Source of the DNA: Candidatus Calescibacterium sp.
GTDB lineage: Bacteria; DRYD01
Direction of reading: 5' to 3'
NCBI GenBank assembly: GCA_025057615.1
Contig: JANXBF010000002.1
Coordinates: 1-64,000, forward strand
DNA: 64,000 nucleotides
Below the pieces are notes generated by a model. The model was not told the DNA's origin. It did no database searches and saw nothing but the letters and a program-made list of their open reading frames with translations. Shown here piece after piece: positions 33,164 to 41,506 of the stretch. Each line of letters starts with the position of its first letter. Position 1 is the stretch's first letter. The position numbers and the translations under genes were made by a program.

Positions 33164-34324
33164 ATGAAGAACATTTGTATATTGGGTTCTACTGGTTCGA
33201 TAGGTTTCCAATCTATGGATGTAATATCCAAGTATCCGGAAATTTTGAGGGTTTATTCTATTGCTGCTTATGGAAGAAACCCGAATAGTATAATTGCTCA
33301 GATAAAGAGGTATAACCCGAAATATGTTGCTGTTTTTGATGAGCAAACTGCAAAGAAAATATCCAGTGAGGTTAATGTTAAAATTTTTACTGGTATGGAT
33401 GGTTTAATGAAATTGGTTGAAGATGATAATGTGGATTTAGTTATCAGTGCTATGGTTGGATTTGTTGGATTAAAACCAACACTTTATGCTTTAGAAAAAG
33501 GTAAATATGTTGCCTTGGCTAACAAAGAATCTGTTGTTGTTGGTGGACCTTTAATACAGAAGTATATAGATAAAATCATTCCTGTTGATAGTGAACATAG
33601 TGCAATATTTCAGCTTATAGAAAATAAGAATAAAAGCGATATAAAAGAGATTGTAATTACTGCTTCTGGTGGACCGTTTTGGAAAAAAAAGGAGAGTCAA
33701 CTTAAAAATGTTAGAATTGAGGATGCTCTTAAGCATCCTGTTTGGAAAATGGGAAACAAAATAACTATTGATAGTGCAACTTTGATGAATAAGGCTCTTG
33801 AGATAATAGAGGCATACTTTTTATTTTCTCTTCCTTATGATAAAATAAAGGCTGTAATTCATCCACAGAGTTATATTCATTCACTCGTAATTTTTAATGA
33901 TAATAATGTTTTTGCTCATATTGCAAAGCCTGATATGAGGATACCTATTACTTATGCTCTATTCTATCCCCATAGAGTTGAGAACCAGTTCTCAGAATTC
34001 AGCTTTGCTGATTTATATAATAAGAGGTTGGAGTTTTATGAAATACCTTCTCATTTCAGGTCTATAAAATTTGCTTATTCTGTTTTATCAAATGGAGGTG
34101 TTTTTCCAACTATTATGAACGCTTCAAATGAAGTCGCAGTGGATTTATTTATTCAAAGAAAAATAGGGTTTACTGATATTTTTAATATAGTTGAAGATAC
34201 TTTATGTTGTTATGGTGGTCCTAATTATGATGATTTGAATTTGGAAATACTTGAGCAGGTTGACTCGTGGGCCAGAAGGACAGCTGTTGATTTGGCTAAG
34301 AAATCAAAAATATTTATAAACTGA
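33164..34324 (+). CDS. dxr: 1-deoxy-D-xylulose 5-phosphate reductoisomerase
   Basis: Second step of the MEP isoprenoid pathway. NADPH motif ILGSTGSIGFQSMDVI, then LANKESVVVGGP, PVDSEHSAIFQ (metal-binding Asp and Glu region), ITASGGPFW, HPVWKMGNKITIDSATLMNKALEIIEA, and the C-terminal domain with ASNEVAVDLF. 386 aa is standard. No convincing ribosome binding site before ATG 33164. Its TGA overlaps the ATG of the NERD gene by one base. ispE is at 11.9 kb, so pathway genes are dispersed. Confidence 0.97.
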   Translation: MKNICILGSTGSIGFQSMDVISKYPEILRVYSIAAYGRNPNSIIAQIKRYNPKYVAVFDEQTAKKISSEVNVKIFTGMDGLMKLVEDDNVDLVISAMVGFVGLKPTLYALEKGKYVALANKESVVVGGPLIQKYIDKIIPVDSEHSAIFQLIENKNKSDIKEIVITASGGPFWKKKESQLKNVRIEDALKHPVWKMGNKITIDSATLMNKALEIIEAYFLFSLPYDKIKAVIHPQSYIHSLVIFNDNNVFAHIAKPDMRIPITYALFYPHRVENQFSEFSFADLYNKRLEFYEIPSHFRSIKFAYSVLSNGGVFPTIMNASNEVAVDLFIQRKIGFTDIFNIVEDTLCCYGGPNYDDLNLEILEQVDSWARRTAVDLAKKSKIFIN

Positions 34325-34989
34325 TGGCAAAGATAATTTCCCCGGCTGCTATTAGTACTAGAAAATTAGAAATTCAACGTAAGAACAAGTTAATAATAAT
34401 TTATATCACTGCTTTTGTTTTGTTAATTATTATCATTTTTTTTATTGTAAAATCTAATGTTTGGGCAGTCATTTTTGTTGCTTTTGTGTTGTCTTTTTTT
34501 TTATATAACATAATAATTTTTTCTAAGAAGATTAATGATGCCAAGATAGGTGCTAAAGCAGAAAAATATTTATCAGATTTTTTGGATACTCATCTTTCTC
34601 CAGCTTATTGGGTTGTTAATGATGTGAAAATTAAATATGGTAATATAGATTGTTTAGTTATTGATACAATCAAGAATTGTATTTTTCTATTAGAGATAAA
34701 GTCTTCAAAGAGGTTTGATTCTTCTAAGGTTTCTAAGTGGATAAAGCAGTGTAAATTGAGTGAAAAATTATTAAAAAGTATTGTTTTCAGAGTTTTGGGG
34801 CAAGAAGTTCCTATTTTTACTATTGTCTCTTTACCTTTTTTGGATAATCAGGATTATTCTTATCATTTTGAAAATTCTAATGTTTGGATGTTTGGAAACA
34901 GAAAGTTATTGGAATTTATAGACAGTGTTCCTAAAAATAACAGCAAGGTAGATTGGTATAAATTTATAGATGATATTTGCAGTAAATAA
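34324..34989 (+). CDS. Membrane-anchored NERD-domain nuclease-like protein
   Basis: 221 aa. Two hydrophobic helices (about residues 23-43 and 47-67) are followed by a NERD domain with the restriction-endonuclease-like core: GAKAEKYLSDFL, a DVKIKYGNIDCLVID strand with the metal aspartate, and LLEIKSSKRF supplying the ExK. NERD proteins are presumed nucleases or nucleic-acid-processing proteins; precise function is unknown. Encoded between dxr and smpB and overlapping both (1 and 20 bases), so firmly in a housekeeping operon and not in a mobile context. Confidence 0.83.
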   Translation: MAKIISPAAISTRKLEIQRKNKLIIIYITAFVLLIIIIFFIVKSNVWAVIFVAFVLSFFLYNIIIFSKKINDAKIGAKAEKYLSDFLDTHLSPAYWVVNDVKIKYGNIDCLVIDTIKNCIFLLEIKSSKRFDSSKVSKWIKQCKLSEKLLKSIVFRVLGQEVPIFTIVSLPFLDNQDYSYHFENSNVWMFGNRKLLEFIDSVPKNNSKVDWYKFIDDICSK

Positions 34990-35419
34990 GAAGCTCAGAG
35001 ATTTACAAATATTAGAAACTTTTGAGGCTGGAGTTTCTCTTATTGGTCCTGAAGTAAAAGCTATTAGAAATAAGAATTTATCAATAAGTGAAGCTTTTAT
35101 TAAAATAAAGAATGGAGAAGTATTCATAATAAATATGAATATTATACCTATTTCTCAAAATTCCTTTTTTGGAAGGTTTAATCCTGTTAGATCTAGAAAA
35201 TTATTATTAAAGAAGAGTGAAATAAAAAGGTTAATTGGTAAAGTGGAGGAAAAAGGGTTAACCATAGTTCCTACAAAGGTTTATCAAAAAGGGAAGTGGA
35301 TAAAAGTGGAGATTGCTATTGCTAAACATAAAACTCAATACGATAAGCGCCAAGAAATAAGGAAGAAGGAAGTCGATAGAAAAATTCAAGAAATAATGAA
35401 AAGGAGGGGATTAAGATAG
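34970..35419 (+). CDS. smpB: SsrA-binding protein
   Basis: tmRNA-binding partner in trans-translation. Features: LETFEAGVSLIGPEVKAIRNKNLSISEAF, IPISQNSFFGRFNPVRSRKLLLKKSEI, KGLTIVPTKVYQKGKWIKVEIAIAKHKTQYDKRQ, and the basic tail. 149 aa is standard. Overlaps the NERD gene by 20 bases. The ssrA gene itself is not in the window. Confidence 0.95.
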   Translation: MIFAVNKKLRDLQILETFEAGVSLIGPEVKAIRNKNLSISEAFIKIKNGEVFIINMNIIPISQNSFFGRFNPVRSRKLLLKKSEIKRLIGKVEEKGLTIVPTKVYQKGKWIKVEIAIAKHKTQYDKRQEIRKKEVDRKIQEIMKRRGLR

Positions 35420-36042
35420 TGTCTAAAGGTTTACTTTCTATTTTCCCTAAACATGTCGATTTTTTTAGATACCTCTGTGAATGTTCTGAAATACTTATTG
35501 AAGTATGTAAAGAATTAAAGGTTTTATATGATGACCCTAAGGAGGAAATTTTTAACAAGATAATTGAACTTGAGCATAGAGCAGATAAGTTGGTTTATGA
35601 ATACAGACATAAGCTAAATGAGGTATTTATAACACCTCTTGATCGTGAAGATCTTCATCAGTTGATTATAGAACTTGATGATATAATAGATTTTGCTAAA
35701 TCTTCTGCAGAGAAGTATTTTCTTTATAAACCAAAAGGTAAATATGATTTTATAGACCAGATACTGGAGGTTTTAATGAAGTCTGCTCAAAAAGTTAAGG
35801 ATTTGATGAAAATTCTGAAAAATCAGAATAACGAGATAATAAAAATAGTGAATGAAATATGTGACTTGGAAAAGCAAGCTGATGTTATAAATAGGAGAGG
35901 TATTGCTAACCTCTTTAATAATGGACAAGATATTCTTGAAATAATCAAAGTGAAAGAAATCCTGTCTCAATTGGAAGAAACTATTGATAGAACGCAAATG
36001 CTTGCTATAACTATTGAAAATAGTATTTTTAAACATATATAG
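35419..36042 (+). CDS. PhoU-like DUF47 protein, phosphate-transporter accessory
   Basis: 207-aa all-helical PhoU-fold protein of the DUF47/TIGR00153 family that accompanies Pit transporters. Characteristic acidic metal-binding stretches are IIELEHRADKLVYEYRHKL, ITPLDREDLHQLIIELDDIIDFA and ICDLEKQADVINRRGI. GTG start overlapping the smpB stop by one base, with AAGGAGGGG inside the smpB tail. Two bases separate it from pit. Expected to modulate phosphate uptake. Confidence 0.92.
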   Translation: MSKGLLSIFPKHVDFFRYLCECSEILIEVCKELKVLYDDPKEEIFNKIIELEHRADKLVYEYRHKLNEVFITPLDREDLHQLIIELDDIIDFAKSSAEKYFLYKPKGKYDFIDQILEVLMKSAQKVKDLMKILKNQNNEIIKIVNEICDLEKQADVINRRGIANLFNNGQDILEIIKVKEILSQLEETIDRTQMLAITIENSIFKHI

Positions 36043-36044
36043 TT

Positions 36045-37040
36045 ATGGAATCTGTTACAATTCTATTAATAATAGTTATACTGTTAGCTTGGATTTTCGA
36101 TTATACTAATGGTTTAAATGATTCCGCAAATGCTATTGCTACTGTTGTTTCAACTAGAGTTCTAAAACCTTTTGCTGCTGTTGCTCTGGCAGCAATATTC
36201 AACTTTCTTGGTGCTTTTATTACTGTTGAAGTTGCTACGACCATTGGTAAAGGCATAGTTGATCCTAAGTCAATAGATATATATACCATACTTTCTGCTT
36301 TGATTGGTGCTACTTTTTGGAATATTTTTGCAACTTATCTGGGGTTACCTATAAGTGCCAGTTATTCACTAATTGGTGGTATAGTGGGTGCTTCTATTTC
36401 TCATGCTTCATTAAGTGTGGTAAATATGAGTGGCTTGATCTCTAAGTTTATGGTTCCTTCGATATTGTCTCCTTTTTTGGGTATGTTGGCTGCCATTTTG
36501 TTTTTTTCTATTTCTTATTTTGTAGCTTCTTGGTTGAAAGCGACTACAGTAAACAGGGTTTTTAGTGTGCTTCAACTTATTTCAGCTTCGTATATGGCTT
36601 TCAGTCATGGTTCAAATGATGCTCAAAAAACAATGGGAGTGATTGCTATGGCTCTGGTGACTGGTGGTATGTTGTCTAATTTTGAGGTTCCTTTTTGGGT
36701 AAAATTCAGTGCTGCCTTTTTTATTTCTTTGGGAACTCTTATGGGTGGATGGAAGGTTATAAAGACTCTGGGTATGAAATTGACAAAATTGAGACCAATA
36801 GATGGATTTTCTGCTGAGACTGCCGCTGCCACTACCATAATAACAGCTTCATTTCTGGGTATGCCCATAAGTACTACATACGTTATAACATCCTCTGTTA
36901 TGGGAGTTGGAATGTCCAAGAAAATCAATGCAGTAAAATGGAGCCTTTTTTCTACAATAATACTGGCTTGGTTATTTACTATTCCAGGTTCTGCTATTGT
37001 AGCCTTTGTTTCATACAAATTGATCAAGCTGTTATTTTAA
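36045..37040 (+). CDS. pit: Low-affinity inorganic phosphate transporter, Pit family
   Basis: 331-aa inner-membrane phosphate:cation symporter. The two PHO4 repeats carry the family signatures FDYTNGLNDSANAIATVVSTRVLKP near the N-terminus and AFSHGSNDAQKTMGVIAMAL in the second half. About nine to ten hydrophobic helices are visible. It directly follows its DUF47 partner. A T-rich stretch follows the stop, with a possible new promoter for the next gene. Confidence 0.95.
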   Translation: MESVTILLIIVILLAWIFDYTNGLNDSANAIATVVSTRVLKPFAAVALAAIFNFLGAFITVEVATTIGKGIVDPKSIDIYTILSALIGATFWNIFATYLGLPISASYSLIGGIVGASISHASLSVVNMSGLISKFMVPSILSPFLGMLAAILFFSISYFVASWLKATTVNRVFSVLQLISASYMAFSHGSNDAQKTMGVIAMALVTGGMLSNFEVPFWVKFSAAFFISLGTLMGGWKVIKTLGMKLTKLRPIDGFSAETAAATTIITASFLGMPISTTYVITSSVMGVGMSKKINAVKWSLFSTIILAWLFTIPGSAIVAFVSYKLIKLLF

Positions 37041-37062
37041 TAAATCTTTTACAATTTTTTTG

Positions 37063-37068
37063 TATAAT
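37063..37068 (+). promoter_or_regulatory. Possible -10 element (TATAAT) before the gene at 37122
   Basis: A perfect TATAAT stands 54 bases before the ATG in the gap after pit. No good -35 hexamer is found 16-18 bases upstream (the region reads ataaat), so this is tentative. Confidence 0.3.
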
Positions 37069-37121
37069 TCATAGGGAATTTCACTATTAAATGCATAAAT
37101 TTAGATTGGGAGGTTTTGTAT

Positions 37122-37748
37122 ATGTTTCGAGATGTGAATATTGGAAAGTATATACCCTTTTTAAACAGAGAGGTTGAAAACATATCGTCGAGTAATTCTT
37201 CAATCCAAAATAATGACAAAAAAATAGATGTTGATGCTATTCTTAGAGATCTTTATAAAGGTAAGGTTGAAATGACCAGGGATGGGGTTAAAGTTTCTGG
37301 TTTTTTTGGAGAGGAAGAGGTGAAAATTTTTGGTGATGATCTTGAGAAGATGCCTGACCAATCCTTATTCGAAGGTATAATAAAAGGATTATTAGTTGGA
37401 TTACTTGGTATAAGTTATCCACTTTTCCTTGCTATTGCTAAATCAATTCGAGGATATTTTGATGGAGCTGGAGCTGCAATAGGTGTTGGATTGAGTTTAA
37501 AAGATAGTATAAAAGCTGGTGGAATTCTTGCTCTTCATGGTGCAGCAAAAGCATTACCTCATGGTATTATAGATTTGATTGGTATTATGGCATTCAATGC
37601 TGCTTGGCATGCTCTATTTGGAGGACCTGTGTCAATTGGGATTACTGCTCTAGTTGGGGGTTTTTACAACCTTTTCAAGGATGATTTTAGACATATTTAT
37701 AAGAGAATCCAGGAGAGAAAGGAAAATTTAGATAGTACCGGAGAGTAG
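37122..37748 (+). CDS. Hypothetical protein with glycine/alanine-rich hydrophobic C-terminal half
   Basis: 208 aa from ATG 37122 (MFRDVNIGKY); GGGAGG is 8 bases upstream, so the track's TTG 37116 is not used. The N-terminal ~85 residues are polar and charged. Residues ~90-185 contain hydrophobic Gly/Ala-rich segments (GIIKGLLVGLLGISYPLFLAIA, GAGAAIGVGLSLKDSI, IDLIGIMAFNAAWHALFGG) that could be membrane-associated amphipathic helices, followed by a basic tail. No known family recognised. Downstream is a decayed region and tRNA-Pro. Confidence 0.7.
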   Translation: MFRDVNIGKYIPFLNREVENISSSNSSIQNNDKKIDVDAILRDLYKGKVEMTRDGVKVSGFFGEEEVKIFGDDLEKMPDQSLFEGIIKGLLVGLLGISYPLFLAIAKSIRGYFDGAGAAIGVGLSLKDSIKAGGILALHGAAKALPHGIIDLIGIMAFNAAWHALFGGPVSIGITALVGGFYNLFKDDFRHIYKRIQERKENLDSTGE

Positions 37749-37777
37749 TGTAAATGATAAATAAATTGGGATAAGGA

Positions 37778-38169
37778 TTGTGTGCTCCGAAGTTACCCAT
37801 AATTTTTCTCAGATTCAGTGGGCAAAGAAAAGATAATTATGTTCTAAAAAAATATTATCCTATTAGTGAGTACGCTGTTTAAATCTATTGATGGGTATAG
37901 AAAAATTTATGACTCTGGTAGGAAAGTAGGTTTGGAAGGGTGTAACATTATAAGATCAGATTTAAGGGGAATTTGGGTAGTGGATAGATTTACTCATCAT
38001 TTTTGTATTTTATATTACTGCACTAACAGGTATGGGTATGGTTATAGTAGTCCTTTTGGGTAATGCTATCATAACGGTTTTTGGTGAAAGATTTTGTAAC
38101 CTGCTGAAAGATGCTTTGAGGAATGATTGGTTAATTTTGGATTATTTATGTGAAGGTTTTTTGGGGTAA
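37778..38169 (+). pseudogene. Frameshifted remnant of a small membrane protein gene
   Basis: The 449-base gap between the gene at 37122 and tRNA-Pro holds coding-like sequence in three frames in succession. KLPIIFLRFSGQRKDNYVL...ISEYAV ends at TAA 37880. Then comes the 65-aa track ORF (SIDGYRKIYDSGRKVGLEGCN...), then a third frame reading DLLIIFVFYITALTGMGMVIVVLLGNAIITVFGERF...EGFLG and stopping at 38169. The last piece has two membrane segments and looks strongly coding, but only an internal ATG (38032) could start it. Either a pseudogene with two frame changes or sequencing errors. Family not recognised. Confidence 0.5.
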
Positions 38170-38197
38170 GTTGTAGAATTTAAGAAAAGAAAGGGTA

Positions 38198-38272
38198 CGG
38201 GGTGTAGCTCAGCCTGGCTAGAGCGCGTGCCTTGGGAGCACGAGGTCCGCGGTTCAAGTCCGCGCACCCCGA
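38198..38272 (+). tRNA. tRNA-Pro (TGG)
   Basis: Acceptor arms CGGGGTG / CACCCCG. Anticodon stem CGTGC/GCACG, with loop CTTGGGA giving TGG. T-arm CGCGG-TTCAAGT-CCGCG. Discriminator A; CCA not encoded. The gene at 38282 starts 9 bases later. Confidence 0.97.
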
Positions 38273-38281
38273 TAATAATAA

Positions 38282-38836
38282 ATGAAAATCAAAACCACTT
38301 TTGTTTCTTCCTCGTTTGAAAATAATGTTTATCCCAAAGGTATAGCTTGTGTTCAATGTACCGTTCAAACCAAAGATTCAGAAGTATCCTTTATGTTTAT
38401 TAGAAAGGCCGATGAAAATACCGTGGAATCGTTTGTTGAAAATGATAATATTTGTCAAAAATTTGCTATTCAAAAGACGTTGAAAATCATTAAGTACATA
38501 GAAAACTATGGTTTTGATGAATTATCCGAAATTCCTCAATATACTGAAGTCAATTATCGTAATGATATAGGTTATCGTAAAGAAGAAAAAAAGAATATTT
38601 CTTATAAACAAAAAGTTATTGAACTTGTAAATTTGTTAGATTGGAGTATTGAAAAGTTATCCAAATTTGTTCAAAAGTATAGCAAGAAAAAGTTGAGTGA
38701 GCTGACAGAAAATGAATGGGCAAGAATTTATGATTATCTTTCTAAAATGAATACGACGTATAATGTAAATAATGAAAAAATTGATGATGTAGAATCTGAA
38801 ATTATAAAACCTGAAGAATGGGAAGAAATAATATAG
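38282..38836 (+). CDS. Hypothetical protein following tRNA-Pro
   Basis: 184-aa soluble protein of unknown function. The N-terminal ~85 residues form a beta-rich segment (FVSSSFENNVYPKGIACVQCTVQTKDSEVSFMFIRKA), ending in a helix and a charged linker. The C-terminal segment KVIELVNLLDWSIEKLSKFVQKYSKKKLSELTENEWARIYDYLSK looks like a small helical module often seen at the end of phage and recombination proteins; similarity by eye only. The ATG is 9 bases after tRNA-Pro with no Shine-Dalgarno. It abuts the ABC ATPase directly (no gap). Confidence 0.65.
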   Translation: MKIKTTFVSSSFENNVYPKGIACVQCTVQTKDSEVSFMFIRKADENTVESFVENDNICQKFAIQKTLKIIKYIENYGFDELSEIPQYTEVNYRNDIGYRKEEKKNISYKQKVIELVNLLDWSIEKLSKFVQKYSKKKLSELTENEWARIYDYLSKMNTTYNVNNEKIDDVESEIIKPEEWEEII

Positions 38837-39562
38837 ATGCTTGAGATTCAGGATATTCACAAAACCTATAGAAAAGGTAATCAAATCATAAATGCTCTTA
38901 GGGGTTTGAGCTTTGTGATTAATGAAAATGAATCTTTTGCTCTCATTGGTCCAAACGGTGCTGGTAAAACTACAACTATAAAAGCGATTCTTAATTTGAT
39001 AAAAATTGATAAGGGGAAAATATTAATTAATGGAGTTGATGCTACTCTTGACGAGAATAGAAAATTAATAGGTTACGCTCCTGAGATACCATATTATCCT
39101 ACTCATATGCCAGCAATAAACTTACTTAAAGTATATCTTGATATATACGGAAAAAATATATCTTATGATAAAATAGAATATTACTTTGAACTTGTTAACC
39201 TGAAGAAATTCATTAATTCTCCTTTGTCTAATTATTCTAAAGGTATGTTGCAAAGATTTAGTATTTTGCAGGCTATTATTGTTGAACCCAAATTACTTAT
39301 ATTGGATGAGCTAACCAGTGGGCTTGACCCAATAGGACAATATGAGATAATTGAGATAGTTAAAAGTTTAAAGCAAAAAACTACTATACTATTTACTTCT
39401 CATAATTTGGCAGAAATAGAACAAATATGTGACAAAGTGATGATAATAAACAAAGGGCGTGGAATCTTTTATGGTTCCATATCAGACCTGAAAAACCAGT
39501 TTGGTAAAGATCTATACAGAATATTTTTTGAATTGATTATGAATGATAATAAAATGGAGTGA
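38837..39562 (+). CDS. ABC transporter ATP-binding protein
   Basis: 241-aa nucleotide-binding subunit. Walker A GPNGAGKTT, Q-loop region GYAPEIPYYP, degenerate signature NYSKGMLQRF (canonical SGG often replaced by SKGM in exporters of the CcmA/NatA/DrrA type), Walker B LLILDELTSGLD, and switch histidine in LFTSHNL. This subfamily drives drug, lipid or ion export with an ABC-2 permease; no permease gene adjoins. It is preceded by a hypothetical gene and followed after 6 bases by an acyl-CoA synthetase. Confidence 0.92.
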   Translation: MLEIQDIHKTYRKGNQIINALRGLSFVINENESFALIGPNGAGKTTTIKAILNLIKIDKGKILINGVDATLDENRKLIGYAPEIPYYPTHMPAINLLKVYLDIYGKNISYDKIEYYFELVNLKKFINSPLSNYSKGMLQRFSILQAIIVEPKLLILDELTSGLDPIGQYEIIEIVKSLKQKTTILFTSHNLAEIEQICDKVMIINKGRGIFYGSISDLKNQFGKDLYRIFFELIMNDNKME

Positions 39563-39568
39563 TATATT

Positions 39569-41506
39569 ATGGAAATGAATCTTGAGAATCTTAAAATTGT
39601 TTATACTCCCGCTGAGGAGGACATATTTAATTCAAATATCTATAGAATTTTGAAAGAAGAAAATATTAACTATCAGGAATTTTATGAAAAGTCTATAAAA
39701 GATGAGGATTGGTTTTGGAAAAGGTTTTTTAATGATATTCAGTTTAAATGGATCAAGTATCCCGATAAGATAGTTGAGAAAGATGGTTTAAATACAAAAT
39801 GGTTTTTGGGTGGAATTCTTAACATATCATCCAATTGTTTGGATGCTCCAAAGGAAAAAATTGCTGTTATTGATGTTGATGAGAATTTGAATGAAGTTAT
39901 TATTTCCTATGGTCAATTGGAGATTATGGTTAATAAGTTGGCTAATTTTTTGGCTAATAGTGGCATAGGTGTTGGAGATAGGGTGGCTCTGTATATGCCT
40001 CTCTGTTATGAGAGTGTTGTTTGTTTTCTTGCTATTGCAAGAATTGGAGCTATTGTTGTCCCTCTTTTCTCTGGATTTGGTAAGGATTCTATTAATATTA
40101 GACTTAAAGCTTCAAAATCAAAAATGGTCATATCTTTTACTTCTAATCTTAGAAGAGGTAAGCTAATCGATATGAAAAATATTCTCTTTTCTGCAATTGA
40201 TGATACATTTGTTGAAAAAATATTATTTATAGATAGGTATGATGATTATGGTAAATATCAGAGATATGATAAGGTTAAAATATATTACTATGATGAAATT
40301 GAGGATTGTGCTTCAAATATAAAGGTTCCATACTTCAGTTCTGATCATCCTTTAATGATAATATATACTTCTGGAACTACCGGTTTACCTAAAGGGATTT
40401 TACATTTTCATGCTGGTTTTCCTATAAAGGCCTCTCAGGATATGTTCCATGTTTTTGATATTAAACAGAATGATGTGGTAACATGGATAACTGACATAGG
40501 TTGGATGATGGGACCTTGGTTGATTTATGGAACTCTTATAAATAGAGCAACTATATTTATTTATAATGGTTCTCCTGATTATCCTGATGTTGATATTATT
40601 TGGAAGTTGGTTGATAAATATGGGGTTACCTGTGTTGGATTGTCTCCTTCGTATGTGAGAGCTATTTCTACCAGATCACAGGTTGAAAGAATGGAATTGA
40701 ATTCTCTTAGGATGGTAGGTTCTACTGGTGAGGTTTGGGATGAGCATCATTGGAATTGGGTTTTCCAAAAAGTTTGCAAAAACAAAAAACCTATAATAAA
40801 CTATTCTGGTGGTACTGAAATAAGCGGCGGTATACTGGGAAATGTAATCGTTAAACCTATAAAGCCTTTATCTTTTAATACAGTTGTTCCAGGAATAGAG
40901 GCTGATGTTCTTGACGATAGTGGTAAAAGTGTAAGGGGTGAAGTTGGGTATTTATGTGTTAAGAATCATAATCCTGGTATGGCTACAACATTTTTGGATG
41001 ATCATCAGAGGTATATAGATACTTATTGGTCAAGATTTGAGAATGTATGGTTCCATGGAGATTTGGCATATGTCGATAAAGACGATTTTTACTACATTCT
41101 TGGTAGGGCCGACGATACTTTAAAGATAGCTGGTAAGAGGATAGGCCCTGCAGAATACGAAACTATAATAAATGACATTGAAGGTGTAAGGGAGTCTGCG
41201 GTAGTTGGTGCACCCGACGAATTGAAAGGTATGGTTCCTGTGGCTTTTGTTGTTATTGATAGTCATTCAGAAGATGACATAAAGAAGCAGATAATATCAA
41301 AAATTATTGAGATGCTAGGTAAACCATTTGCTCTCAAAGATGTATTTTTTGTGGAGGATTTGCCAAAAACCAGAAACTTTAAAATAATGAGAAGAATATT
41401 AAGGGATATAGTGGTTTATGGTTATATAAAAGGAGATACCAGTAATTTGGTTAATCCAGAAGTTTGTGAAAAGATAATAAATAAGGTTAAAAGGGTGAGC
41501 TTATGA
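39569..41506 (+). CDS. AMP-forming acetyl/propionyl-CoA synthetase-like enzyme
   Basis: 645-aa ANL-superfamily acyl-CoA ligase resembling acetyl-CoA synthetases and acetoacetyl-CoA synthetases. P-loop IYTSGTTGLPKGI, WITDIGWMMGPW, IINYSGGTEISGG, WFHGDLAYVDKDDFYYILGRADDTLKIAGKRIGPAEYE (ATP-binding and hinge), and PKTRNFKIMRR carrying the catalytic (acetylatable) lysine. The residue pair before that Lys is Asn-Phe rather than Ser-Gly, an unusual variant. Overlaps leuS by ATGA. Physiologically could activate acids from amino-acid fermentation; substrate not decidable. Confidence 0.87.
   Translation: MEMNLENLKIVYTPAEEDIFNSNIYRILKEENINYQEFYEKSIKDEDWFWKRFFNDIQFKWIKYPDKIVEKDGLNTKWFLGGILNISSNCLDAPKEKIAVIDVDENLNEVIISYGQLEIMVNKLANFLANSGIGVGDRVALYMPLCYESVVCFLAIARIGAIVVPLFSGFGKDSINIRLKASKSKMVISFTSNLRRGKLIDMKNILFSAIDDTFVEKILFIDRYDDYGKYQRYDKVKIYYYDEIEDCASNIKVPYFSSDHPLMIIYTSGTTGLPKGILHFHAGFPIKASQDMFHVFDIKQNDVVTWITDIGWMMGPWLIYGTLINRATIFIYNGSPDYPDVDIIWKLVDKYGVTCVGLSPSYVRAISTRSQVERMELNSLRMVGSTGEVWDEHHWNWVFQKVCKNKKPIINYSGGTEISGGILGNVIVKPIKPLSFNTVVPGIEADVLDDSGKSVRGEVGYLCVKNHNPGMATTFLDDHQRYIDTYWSRFENVWFHGDLAYVDKDDFYYILGRADDTLKIAGKRIGPAEYETIINDIEGVRESAVVGAPDELKGMVPVAFVVIDSHSEDDIKKQIISKIIEMLGKPFALKDVFFVEDLPKTRNFKIMRRILRDIVVYGYIKGDTSNLVNPEVCEKIINKVKRVSL

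Noticed and set aside
36623-37027. 134-aa minus-strand ORF
   Set aside because: Antisense to pit and has no ribosome binding site or family features.
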